A DNA stretch of 64,000 nucleotides, taken from the NCBI GenBank assembly GCA_020446815.1, contig JAGRDY010000012.1, positions 62,001 through 126,000 on the forward strand. Direction: 5' to 3'. This DNA is from Paracoccaceae bacterium (GTDB lineage Bacteria; Pseudomonadota; Alphaproteobacteria; Rhodobacterales; Rhodobacteraceae). Below the pieces are notes generated by a model. That model worked only from the letters and a program-made list of their open reading frames with translations, ran no database searches and was not told where the DNA came from. Below, in pieces: positions 1-7,838 of this stretch (positions within the stretch are counted from its first letter, which is position 1; every line of letters begins with the position of its first letter). Position numbers and translations under genes: made by a program.

Positions 1-2
1 CC

Positions 3-167
3 CTGCAACGGCAGCAAGAGCGCATTCAGGCCGAGGTTGCCAAGAAATACAAGGGCGTGTCACGCGCCGGATCGAAGATTTTCATTGCCGTCGGATTGTA
101 CATGATGCGCAATGAAATCAAGGATGCGTGGAACGGCCTGACCACCGGCACCGACCGGACCCGCTGA
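3..167 (+). CDS. C-terminal fragment of an unknown protein
   Basis: An open frame enters from the left edge and ends at a TGA at 165-167. The visible 54 residues have a charged start (LQRQQERIQAEVAKKYKG), then a short moderately hydrophobic stretch (KIFIAVGLYMM), then a polar tail ending TGTDRTR. I do not recognise the family. The frame could be a shadow, but codon third positions are GC-rich like the neighbours. The gene's start and size lie outside the window. Confidence 0.45.
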   Translation: MQRQQERIQAEVAKKYKGVSRAGSKIFIAVGLYMMRNEIKDAWNGLTTGTDRTR

Positions 168-259
168 CCGGCCGCTTCGGGCGAGGTGCGCGATCTGCCC
201 GGGAAGCTGTCTGCGAACCGGCCGCCCGGCTTCGATTGGATCGGCTTCGATTCGACCGG

Positions 260-315
260 GGTGAGGCAATGGCGATGAGGCAATGGCGGTGAGGCAACGG
301 CGATGAGGCAACGGC
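260..315. repeat. Four tandem copies of a 14-bp unit
   Basis: Copies lie at 260-273, 274-287, 288-301 and 302-315, with unit G[G/A]TGAGGCAA[T/C]GGC. Copies 1 and 3 begin GG, 2 and 4 begin GA. Copies 1 and 2 carry T at position 11, copies 3 and 4 carry C. The pattern fits a 28-bp double unit that was itself duplicated. It sits in the gap between the edge gene and the transglycosylase stop. Confidence 0.9.
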
Positions 316-353
316 GCTGCCAGGCGGGGCGCTTTGGCGGCGATGCCCGGGCG

Positions 354-959
354 TCAGCTTCCCAGGATCACCCTCACATAGGCCGTGGTTTCCGAATAAG
401 GCGGCACGCCGCCATATTTCTCGACCGCCTCCGGCCCCGCGTTATAGGCGGCAAGCGCCAGTTTCCAGTCGCCGAACCGGTCGTACATCATCCGCAGGTA
501 GCGTGCCCCGCCATCGAGGTTTTCATGCGGATCGTTTGGGTTGACCCCCAGCCGCGACGCTGTGGCCGGCATGAGTTGCGCAAGCCCCGTCGCCCCCTTG
601 CGCGACACGGCGTTGGGGTTCCAGCCGGATTCGCGCTGAACCAGCCGCAAAAACAGATCTTCGGGAACCCCATGGCGGCCCGCCGCCGCCTTTGCCGCAG
701 AAAGATAGGCACCGCGATACCGCCCGGAATAGCCCGGGATCGCCAGCACCCCCTGCCTGCCGCCCCCGGGGGTCAGGCGCGAAGATGCCGAATACTGCGT
801 TGCCGCCCTGGTATCGAGAACGTGGGCCTGCTTGCGGAACTGCGACATCCGCGATGCCCCCGACTTGGCCGACGCGAAAACCAGCCCTTCCGCAGGCGCG
901 GCGGAAGGCGCCGCAAACCCGGCCAGACCGATAATGCACGCGCTGACCACCCGGCGCAT
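354..959 (-). CDS. Lytic transglycosylase, SLT domain, exported
   Basis: A 201-residue peptidoglycan lytic transglycosylase that should cleave the MurNAc-GlcNAc bond in the periplasm. It has a signal peptide at about 1-24 ([19 protein letters not shown]), a low-complexity linker, and an SLT/goose-lysozyme-like domain from about 95 to the end. The catalytic Glu is in RESGW (about residue 110), followed by [13 protein letters not shown] and [12 protein letters not shown], all family hallmarks. I chose the ATG at 959 because GGTGGGGTG precedes it at good spacing. An in-frame TTG lies 15 bases upstream. It is transcribed divergently from ssb. The exact role (cell division, secretion or turnover) cannot be read from sequence. 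Confidence 0.9.
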   Translation of the reverse strand: MRRVVSACIIGLAGFAAPSAAPAEGLVFASAKSGASRMSQFRKQAHVLDTRAATQYSASSRLTPGGGRQGVLAIPGYSGRYRGAYLSAAKAAAGRHGVPEDLFLRLVQRESGWNPNAVSRKGATGLAQLMPATASRLGVNPNDPHENLDGGARYLRMMYDRFGDWKLALAAYNAGPEAVEKYGGVPPYSETTAYVRVILGS

Positions 960-1204
960 GTTCACCCCACCCAAATGATTGCCGACGGTTATAGCGCTTT
1001 TTTCCCGCCTGACCAGCCCTCGCGAATCCGTGCGCCACGATCAGGGCATGAGCGCGCCTGTGTCGAAAGCGGCCGATAGGCGGTCGCCCCACCCGGTTTT
1101 TGCAATAACAAGCCATGTCTTGGCCGATTATTAACCAAGGTCCTTTCCATAGTCGGAAACCAATGGTCTAACAGGCCAGACAGGAATCGGCAGGAGGAAC
1201 CAGC

Positions 1205-1675
1205 ATGGCCGGATCGGTGAACAAGGTAATCTTGGTGGGAAACCTCGGACGAGATCCCGAAGTGCGTTCCTTTGCCAATGGCGGAAAGGTCTGCAACCTG
1301 CGCATCGCCACGTCCGAGACATGGCGCGACAAGCAAAGCGGCGAACGCAAGGAACGTACCGAATGGCATTCGGTGGCGATCTTTTCCGAGCCGCTTGCCC
1401 GGATAGCCGAGCAATACCTCAAGAAGGGCTCGAAGGTCTATATCGAAGGCCAGCTCGAAACCCGCAAATGGCAGGACCAGTCGGGCGCCGACCGCTATTC
1501 GACCGAAGTGGTCCTGCGCCCCTATCGCGGTGAACTCACCTTGCTTGATTCGCGCGGCGACACTGCCGGCGCCGGCTACGGTGGCGGCTATGGCGATCAG
1601 GACGCCGGGGGCGGCTCGCAAGGATCGGCGGGCGGCGGGTCGCGCGCCGATATCGACGACGAAATTCCGTTTTGA
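1205..1675 (+). CDS. ssb: Single-stranded DNA-binding protein SSB
   Basis: The 156-residue SSB coats single-stranded DNA in replication, recombination and repair. The N-terminal OB-fold spans about 4-110 ([20 protein letters not shown], then WHSVAIF and [15 protein letters not shown]). A Gly-rich disordered linker follows, ending in the acidic tip DDEIPF that recruits partner proteins. Length and termini are typical. AGGAGG lies 7 bases before the ATG. No GTTC-N7-GTTC LexA box is visible upstream, and the divergent neighbour is a transglycosylase rather than the uvrA found beside ssb in many bacteria. Confidence 0.97.
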   Translation: MAGSVNKVILVGNLGRDPEVRSFANGGKVCNLRIATSETWRDKQSGERKERTEWHSVAIFSEPLARIAEQYLKKGSKVYIEGQLETRKWQDQSGADRYSTEVVLRPYRGELTLLDSRGDTAGAGYGGGYGDQDAGGGSQGSAGGGSRADIDDEIPF

Positions 1676-1708
1676 TGCGTTGATGCCGAACGGCGTCGGC
1701 GCCCGGAG

Positions 1709-2824
1709 TCACCGCGCCCGCAAGGCGTCGGCCAGCACGCCGCGCACCGATGCCATATCCACATCGCCGGCAACGAATGCCGCCCCGATGGCGCGGGCCA
1801 GAACGAACCGCAGCTTTCCGGCCACCACTTTCTTGTCCTGGGCCATCAGGGAAAGCAGGCCATCGGCATCCGGCAGGTCACCGGGAATATCGGCCAGTTC
1901 GGTTTTCATCCCCATGTCGCGCAAATGCGCCCTTACCCGGCTTGGCGTCTCTTGCGCGCACAGACCCAGCCGCTGGCTCAGTTCGAACGCCAGGGCGCAG
2001 CCGATCGCGACGCCCTCGCCGTGCAGCAGGCGATCCGAATAGCCCGTGGCCGCTTCGAGCGCATGACAGAACGTATGCCCGAGATTGAGCAGCGCGCGAT
2101 CGCCCTGTTCGGTTTCGTCACGCTCGACGATGCGGGCCTTCATCTCGACGGCTCGGCGCACCGCAACCTGGCGCGCGCGGGCGTCTCCGGCGGCCAGTGC
2201 CGGGCCGTTGGTTTCGAGCCAGGCAAAGAAATCCGCGTCGCCCAGGAGCCCGTATTTGACCACTTCGCCATAGCCCGACAGGAAATCCCGTTCGGGCAGG
2301 GTCGACAGCAGGTCGATATCGGCCAGAACCAGTGACGGTTGATGAAAGGCGCCGATCAGGTTCTTGCCGTATTGCGAGTTGATCCCGGTCTTGCCGCCGA
2401 CCGAACTGTCGACCTGGGCCAGCAACGATGCCGGGATCTGGACGAAACGTACACCGCGCCGCAGGACGGCGGCGGCAAATCCGGCCAGATCGCCGATCAC
2501 GCCGCCACCAAGGGCGATGACGATATCGCGCCGTTCGATCCTTTCAGACAGCAGCCAGTCGACGGTGCGTGAAAATTCCGCCCATCCCTTGGTTGCCTCA
2601 CCGGCGGGCAGGATCAGCGTCGCGGCCTCGATTTCGCCCAGCCCGCGCAGCAAGGCGTCCAGGTGCAGACGGGCGACGTTCTCGTCGGAAATGACCGCCA
2701 CGCGGGGCCGCGCCAGCAGCCCGGAAATTTCGGTGCCCGCCCGCGCCAGCAATCCCCGGCCAATGCGGACATCATAGCTCCGGTCCGCCAGATCCACCCG
2801 GATGGTATCCGCCTTCTGGGTCAT
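1709..2824 (-). CDS. aroB: 3-dehydroquinate synthase
   Basis: The 371-residue AroB converts DAHP to 3-dehydroquinate, step two of the shikimate pathway, using NAD and a divalent metal. Visible motifs are the glycine-rich GGGVIGDLAGFAAA, the active-site stretch LLAQVDSSVGGKTG, and metal-ligand segments NLGHTFCHALE and LLHGEGVAIG. Its ATG overlaps the aroK stop by four bases (ATGA), so the two are probably translationally coupled as an aroK-aroB operon. It converges on ssb. Length is normal. Confidence 0.97.
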   Translation of the reverse strand: MTQKADTIRVDLADRSYDVRIGRGLLARAGTEISGLLARPRVAVISDENVARLHLDALLRGLGEIEAATLILPAGEATKGWAEFSRTVDWLLSERIERRDIVIALGGGVIGDLAGFAAAVLRRGVRFVQIPASLLAQVDSSVGGKTGINSQYGKNLIGAFHQPSLVLADIDLLSTLPERDFLSGYGEVVKYGLLGDADFFAWLETNGPALAAGDARARQVAVRRAVEMKARIVERDETEQGDRALLNLGHTFCHALEAATGYSDRLLHGEGVAIGCALAFELSQRLGLCAQETPSRVRAHLRDMGMKTELADIPGDLPDADGLLSLMAQDKKVVAGKLRFVLARAIGAAFVAGDVDMASVRGVLADALRAR

Positions 2825-3384
2825 TGCGCATCCAATATGTCAGGCATGGTTTTCAGGGCCAAAATCACCTTTCTGGCCATGTCGTCAATGGTATAGTCCT
2901 GCTGCGCGTCCACGGTGATGCCGGCCTCGGCATAGACCGGAGTGCGCAGCCGGTAGATTTCCGTCAATGTCGCCTTGGGGCTTGGCGTCCTCAGCAAGGG
3001 CCGGGTGGTCTTGTGCCGCACCCTCTGCCACAACAGATCCAGATCCGCCTTCAGCCAGACAGCAATGCCGCGCCTTGCGATGGCGTCGCGATTGGCCTGC
3101 GACATGAAGGCACCGCCGCCGGTCGACAGAACGCAGGGGCGCCCCGACAGCAGCCGCGCCAGAACTTCCGTTTCGCGGGCGCGAAAGAAATCCTCGCCGT
3201 TGCGCTCAAAAATCTCTGAAACCGACATATTCGCGGCGCGCTCGATCTCTTCGTCGGAATCGAGAAAAGGCACGCCCAGATGCCTGGCGACGGCATTGCC
3301 GACAGCGGTCTTGCCCGCGCCCATCATGCCGACGAGAACCACGGTTTTCTTCAGTTTCCCGCTCAAGACCCGCACCCCCGCCAT
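2821..3384 (-). CDS. aroK: Shikimate kinase
   Basis: The 187-residue shikimate kinase phosphorylates shikimate at the 3-OH in the cytoplasm. It has the P-loop GMMGAGKTAVG near residue 20, the substrate Asp in FLDSDEEIE, and the GGG motif STGGGAFM. The usual GEXXFR segment reads GEDFFRARE. It is the first gene of the aroK-aroB pair. The start at 3384 leaves about 18 residues before the P-loop, which is usual for alphaproteobacteria. Confidence 0.95.
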   Translation of the reverse strand: MAGVRVLSGKLKKTVVLVGMMGAGKTAVGNAVARHLGVPFLDSDEEIERAANMSVSEIFERNGEDFFRARETEVLARLLSGRPCVLSTGGGAFMSQANRDAIARRGIAVWLKADLDLLWQRVRHKTTRPLLRTPSPKATLTEIYRLRTPVYAEAGITVDAQQDYTIDDMARKVILALKTMPDILDAQ

Positions 3385-3519
3385 GCCCGGAATTGTCTGG
3401 TATCGGCATACCCGGACTTTCCGAAGGCGGGCAACCGCTCATATCACATTTTTATCCCCTGAATGGCGTGAACCGGCCGGTTATGCCATATATGGTCTTC
3501 GATGTCGGCATTCGGCCAT

Positions 3520-3547
3520 GCAGGAAATACGCGGCAGGAAATACCCG
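3520..3547. repeat. Two tandem copies of a 14-bp unit
   Basis: GCAGGAAATACGCG at 3520-3533 is followed directly by GCAGGAAATACCCG at 3534-3547, 13 of 14 bases identical. It lies in the divergent gap between aroK and the small membrane protein at 3616, about 70 bases before that gene. The gap also contains the palindrome CCATATATGG near 3486. Confidence 0.85.
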
Positions 3548-3615
3548 GGCCGTCCTGCCGGTCAGGACCAGAGCAGAACTAGACGTACACGAAAAAAATA
3601 ACCGCAGGTCAAGAA

Positions 3616-3753
3616 ATGGTACGCATATTGAAATTGTTGCTATTCCTGTTTGTCGCGGGGTTTGTGGCGCTGGCGGGATTCGCATACCTTGGGGACATGG
3701 CGCCACAGCGAACCGACGTGAGCCAACCAGTTGAATTGAATGTCGGCGATTGA
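3616..3753 (+). CDS. Small single-span membrane protein (45 aa)
   Basis: A 45-residue ORF starting MVRILKLLLFLFVAGFVALA and ending QPVELNVGD. It has one N-terminal hydrophobic helix (about 4-24), then a short AYLGDM motif and a polar tail. It precedes the 549-aa protein and overlaps its start by 14 bases, ahead of xerD. I recall similar short proteins at this position in other Rhodobacteraceae, though without a search this is memory only. AGGTCAAGAA lies just before the ATG. Function is unknown. Confidence 0.65.
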   Translation: MVRILKLLLFLFVAGFVALAGFAYLGDMAPQRTDVSQPVELNVGD

Positions 3754-5389
3754 GGCGTTGCGAACAATCCGCCGGGCAAGCCCCGGCGCCGGTCTTTTGA
3801 AGGGGCGCTGCGCGGCCGGGTATCTGCGCCGCAACGCCGCCCGGCAACGTTCCTGGCTGGCATTTTGCGCGGCGGTGTTCATGTGCACGGCCTGCGCGGC
3901 ATCCGCCCGGCAGCCGCTTTCGGCCATTGACTGGCTGTCGCAATCCGTTTCCCGGCAGGGGGCTTCGGGTGGCGCATACGGCGGTGTGAACGAACCGCCG
4001 ATATCTTCGGGGGCCTTGCCCGGGCGGATAACGGTAACCTCCATCGATGGGCCGCTGATGGACGCCCTGGGCCTGTTGCCAAGCTCGCGGTCGGGCTTGC
4101 CCTATCATCTTTGGGGCAGCGCTTCCTCGATCGAACTGGCACGCGAAATCAAGGCGGAAATGGTCGAAACGCTGCCGTCGATCCAGGCACTTCTTCAAAC
4201 GCTGCTGCTTGCCGAACTGGCGCCGCCGGTCGATGCGACGGGCCGGGGCGAGCTTTTCCTGGCGCGCATCGACAAGTTGCTGGATCTTGGCGCGCTCGAT
4301 CAGGCGCTGGCGCTGATGGAACTGGTAGAGCAACCGCAGGCCGAGGTTTTCCGCCGCTGGTTCGATGCGGCCCTGCTGATCGGACAGGAAGATCGCGCCT
4401 GCACGAGGATGCTGGCCACACCCGAGATCGCCCCGACGTTTCCGGCGCGAATCTTTTGCCTTGCCCGCTCTGGGGACTGGAACGCGGCGGCACTGTCGCT
4501 GCGCACCGGCGAGGCGCTCGGCTACATCGAAGCAGACATGGCTGAATTGCTGGCACGGTTTCTTGACCCGGAACTTTTTGAAGGCGAACCGGATCTGCCG
4601 CTGCCCGCGCGGCCGTCACCGCTGGTTTTCAGATTGATGGAGGCCATTGGCCAGCCCTTGCAGACCACGACATTGCCGCTGGCCTTCGCGCAGGCCGATC
4701 TGCGCTCCAACGCCGGCTGGAAGGCGCGTATCGAGGCCGGCGAAAGGCTGGCACGCACCGGGGTGATTGGCGAAAACCAGCTTTTTGGGCTTTATACCGA
4801 ACGCAAGGCCGCCGCGTCGGGGGGCGTCTGGGAACGCGTCAAAGCCGTTCAGGAGCTGGAAAAAGCCCTGGCGGCGGGCGATCCGGGCCAGGTAGCACCG
4901 GCCATACAGGCCGCCTGGCAGATGATGACGGCGGTAGAGCTGGAAGTACCGTTCGCCAATCGGTACGCGAGCAGTCTGGACGATCTGCCGCTGCAAGGGC
5001 CGGCCGCGGATCTGTCGTTTCGTATCGGGCTGTTGTCGGACGCCTATGAGGACGTCGCTGAAACCCGGCGGGCGCTCGATTCGGACGAAGATTTCCTGAT
5101 TGGCGTGGCCAGGGGCCGGATCATCGGCCAGACCCCGCCCGACCAGCTTGGCCTGGCCATCAAGCTTGCCTTCACAGGCGGGACGCTCCAGTCACCCGAG
5201 GCGGCGCGTTTTCTCGATCAGGGCCGGATCGGGGAAGCGGTGCTTTTGGCCATCCATGACATTACCGAAGGTGCGCGCGGCGATCTGCGCCGGGTGACGG
5301 GCGGCCTTCAGACGCTGCGCCGTGTCGGGCTGGAAACGACCGCGCGCCGTGCCGCGCTCGAATTGCTCTTGCTGGAACGGCGAGGCTAG
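3740..5389 (+). CDS. Exported helical hypothetical protein (549 aa) upstream of xerD
   Basis: The protein has an unusually long, basic N-terminus (about 1-37), then a hydrophobic segment, WLAFCAAVFMCTACAASA, that looks like a signal peptide with type I cleavage near ASA-RQ. The rest is Leu/Ala-rich, predicted helical, and looks like degenerate tetratrico- or Sel1-type repeats (for example LLDLGALDQALALMELVEQ). No catalytic motif is visible. It overlaps the 45-aa gene by 14 bases and ends five bases before xerD, so the three are probably cotranscribed. The true start could be downstream of 3740, because the signal peptide begins late. I do not recognise a named family. A periplasmic scaffold or adaptor role is only a guess from the helical repeats. 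Confidence 0.8.
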   Translation: MSAIEALRTIRRASPGAGLLKGRCAAGYLRRNAARQRSWLAFCAAVFMCTACAASARQPLSAIDWLSQSVSRQGASGGAYGGVNEPPISSGALPGRITVTSIDGPLMDALGLLPSSRSGLPYHLWGSASSIELAREIKAEMVETLPSIQALLQTLLLAELAPPVDATGRGELFLARIDKLLDLGALDQALALMELVEQPQAEVFRRWFDAALLIGQEDRACTRMLATPEIAPTFPARIFCLARSGDWNAAALSLRTGEALGYIEADMAELLARFLDPELFEGEPDLPLPARPSPLVFRLMEAIGQPLQTTTLPLAFAQADLRSNAGWKARIEAGERLARTGVIGENQLFGLYTERKAAASGGVWERVKAVQELEKALAAGDPGQVAPAIQAAWQMMTAVELEVPFANRYASSLDDLPLQGPAADLSFRIGLLSDAYEDVAETRRALDSDEDFLIGVARGRIIGQTPPDQLGLAIKLAFTGGTLQSPEAARFLDQGRIGEAVLLAIHDITEGARGDLRRVTGGLQTLRRVGLETTARRAALELLLLERRG

Positions 5390-5393
5390 ACTC

Positions 5394-6332
5394 ATGGCCG
5401 CAATGCATCAATGGATTTCGGCGTTCCTCGAAGCCCAGGCCGCGGAGCTTGGCGCCGCCCACAACACCTTGCTGGCTTACGGGCGGGATCTGAAGGATTT
5501 CGCCGGCTGGCTCGAAAGCCGCCGGACAGATTTTGCCGCCGCGAAGCGTGATGATGTGGAAGCCTATCTTGTCGGCTGCGAAGCCGAGGGCCTGTCGCGG
5601 GCAACCCGTGCCCGGCGGCTGTCGGCCATTCGCCAGCTCTACCGATTTGCCTATGAGGAAGGCTGGCGCAAGGAAAACCCGGCGATCCAGATCACCGGGC
5701 CGGGCAAATCCAGACGCCTGCCCAAGACGCTGAGCATCGACGAGGTGGAGGCCCTGCTTGCTGCCAGTCGGACAAGCGGGCGGGGGCAGCGCGAGCGATT
5801 GCGAAACATCTGCCTACTGGAGCTTCTCTATGCGACGGGGATGCGGGTGAGCGAATTGGTCGGGCTGCCGCGCGCCGCGGCGCGGGGCGATCCGCGAATG
5901 CTGCTGATCAAGGGCAAGGGGGGTAAGGAACGCCTGGTGCCGCTGTCGGGCGCGGCGCGCAAATCCCTTGCGGACTGGCTGGCCGCGCTGGATGCGGCCA
6001 CGGCAAACGCCGGACAAGCGACGGCCGCACAGCCAAGCCGGTTTCTTTTTCCCGCGCGCGGCCGGGCCGGGCATTTCACCCGCCAGGCATTCCACGGCCT
6101 TTTGAAAGAACTGGCATTGGCGGCCGGGATCGACCCGCTCCACGTTTCGCCGCACACGTTGCGCCACGCCTTCGCAACCCATCTGCTTGCAGGTGGCGCG
6201 GATCTGCGGGCCATCCAGACATTGCTGGGGCATGCCGATATTGCGACCACTGAAATCTATACCCATGTGCTTGACGCGCGACTGAAAGAGCTTGTCCTGG
6301 AAAATCACCCGCTGGCGCGCGACACGGATTGA
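5394..6332 (+). CDS. xerD: Tyrosine recombinase XerD
   Basis: The 312-residue site-specific recombinase resolves chromosome dimers at dif together with XerC. The N-terminal core-binding domain spans about 6-95 and the catalytic domain about 110-305. The catalytic set is visible: Arg in ATGMRVSELVGL, Lys in IKGKGGKERLVP, HTLRHAF, the last His in LLGHADIATT, and the Tyr nucleophile in EIYTHV. The C-terminus, LKELVLENHPLA, is XerD-like. The ATG at 5394 fits the family N-terminus better than the longer in-frame start at 5322, which would run into the preceding gene. There are no signs of a mobile element around it, so this is the housekeeping copy. Confidence 0.95.
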   Translation: MAAMHQWISAFLEAQAAELGAAHNTLLAYGRDLKDFAGWLESRRTDFAAAKRDDVEAYLVGCEAEGLSRATRARRLSAIRQLYRFAYEEGWRKENPAIQITGPGKSRRLPKTLSIDEVEALLAASRTSGRGQRERLRNICLLELLYATGMRVSELVGLPRAAARGDPRMLLIKGKGGKERLVPLSGAARKSLADWLAALDAATANAGQATAAQPSRFLFPARGRAGHFTRQAFHGLLKELALAAGIDPLHVSPHTLRHAFATHLLAGGADLRAIQTLLGHADIATTEIYTHVLDARLKELVLENHPLARDTD

Positions 6333-6518
6333 CGAAGGCTGCCGGGCCGCCCCGAAGGCCGCCCGCCACGTCGTTTTGCAGGAATTTCGCGGTGGGCCAA
6401 ACCGCTGATGCCCCGATTGCGCGACACAGCGCAGCCCGACGCGGATTTCGCGCCTTGACAAAACCTCGATCGAGACGCTTGAAGCGCGCCCGCCCCTCAC
6501 TCATAAAAGGGGCGCCAC

Positions 6519-7838
6519 ATGAGGATCGAGAACATGGAATTCGCCGCATTCATCGACGGTGCATTTTGGCTGACTGCCGGGTCAATCCTGCTGCTGTTGC
6601 TGTTGTCGGCTTTCTTTTCCGGCTCGGAGACGGCCCTGACCGCGGCATCACGGGGAAAACTGCGCGCCCAGGCCGACAAGGGCAGCCGTGGCGCGCGCGC
6701 GGCGCTGACCATCACCGAGGATTCCGAAAAGCTGATCGGGGCGATCCTGCTGGGCAACAATGTCGCCAATATCCTTTCGGCGGCGCTGGCGACATCGCTT
6801 TTTTCACGCCTGTTCGGGGCCAACGGCATTGCGGTGGCGACTTTGGTGATGACGTCTCTGGTACTGGTTTTCGCCGAAGTGCTGCCCAAGACCTATGCGA
6901 TCACCTCCCCCGAGACGGCCGCATCGCGGGTGGCGCGGCCGATCGGGCTTCTGATTCTGACCATGACGCCGGTGGTCAGCTTTGTGCGCATCATCGTGCG
7001 CGGCCTGCTGATGCTGTTTGGCGTGCGGACCGACCCTGACCGCCATATTCTGTCGCTGCGCGAAGAGATCGTCGGCGCCCTGGCTTTGGGTCACTCCGAA
7101 GGGGCGATGCTTAAAGAGGACCGCGACCGCCTGCTTGGTGCGCTCGATCTCAATGACCGGACGGTCGAGGAAATCATGCGCCACCGCAGCCAGTTGGAAA
7201 TGGTCGATGCCGAATCCGACCCTGCCGAAATCCTCTCTCAGGTGTTGGCGTCGCCGCATACCCGTCTACCGCTGTTCAAGCGCGAGAGGGAAAACATCGT
7301 CGGTGTCATCCATGCCAAGGATCTGCTCAGGGCGGTCGACAAGACGGTGCGCGGCGAAGATGGCAACCTTGCCTCGATCCGCGAAATGGACATCCTGAGC
7401 GTTGCCAAGAAACCCTATTTCGTCCCCGAGACCACGCCCCTTGACGAACAGATGCGCGAGTTTCTCAAGCGCCGGACGCATTTCGCGCTGGTCGTCGATG
7501 AATATGGCGACCTGCGCGGCCTGATCACCCTTGAAGACATCATCGAGGAAATCGTCGGCGAGATTACCGACGAATTCGACATAGACGCCGAACATCCGCT
7601 CAAGCGCACCGAGACCGGTGACTGTATCGTCGATGGTGCCATGACCATCCGTGATCTGAACCGCGCCACCGACTGGTCATTGCCCGACGACGAGGCCAAT
7701 ACCATCGCGGGCCTGGTCATTCACGAAGCCCAGACGATCCCCGCCGAGGGGCAGGTCTTTTCCTTCCACGGTTTCCGGTTCGAGGTGATGGCGCGCAAGG
7801 AAAACCGGATCACCCGGATCAAGATCAGGCCGCTTTAA
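6519..7838 (+). CDS. CNNM/CorC-type membrane protein with CBS pair
   Basis: A 439-residue HlyC/CorC-family protein. It has an N-terminal DUF21/CNNM transmembrane domain (about 5-185, including LLLLLLSAFFSGSETALTA), a CBS domain pair (about 200-335, with LPLFKRERENIVGVIHAKDLL and HFALVVDEYGDLRGLITLEDI) and a C-terminal CorC_HlyC domain (about 350-435). Relatives are linked to magnesium or cobalt homeostasis, with CBS domains sensing nucleotides. The ATG at 6519 has AAAAGGGG upstream. A second in-frame ATG at 6534 has GAGG at usable distance. Its stop overlaps the stop of the convergent HerA-like gene by four bases. Confidence 0.9.
   Translation: MRIENMEFAAFIDGAFWLTAGSILLLLLLSAFFSGSETALTAASRGKLRAQADKGSRGARAALTITEDSEKLIGAILLGNNVANILSAALATSLFSRLFGANGIAVATLVMTSLVLVFAEVLPKTYAITSPETAASRVARPIGLLILTMTPVVSFVRIIVRGLLMLFGVRTDPDRHILSLREEIVGALALGHSEGAMLKEDRDRLLGALDLNDRTVEEIMRHRSQLEMVDAESDPAEILSQVLASPHTRLPLFKRERENIVGVIHAKDLLRAVDKTVRGEDGNLASIREMDILSVAKKPYFVPETTPLDEQMREFLKRRTHFALVVDEYGDLRGLITLEDIIEEIVGEITDEFDIDAEHPLKRTETGDCIVDGAMTIRDLNRATDWSLPDDEANTIAGLVIHEAQTIPAEGQVFSFHGFRFEVMARKENRITRIKIRPL

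Noticed and set aside
975-1204. LexA box between the transglycosylase and ssb genes
   Set aside because: No GTTC-N7-GTTC or close variant is present on either strand, so SOS control of ssb is not supported.
3452-4333. 293-aa minus-strand ORF over the xerD operon start
   Set aside because: It is antisense to the 45-aa and 549-aa genes, with basic shadow composition and no motif.
6451-6484. TTGACA promoter before the CNNM gene
   Set aside because: TTGACA at 6455-6460 is perfect, but the hexamer at 17 bases is CTTGAA, which does not resemble a -10.
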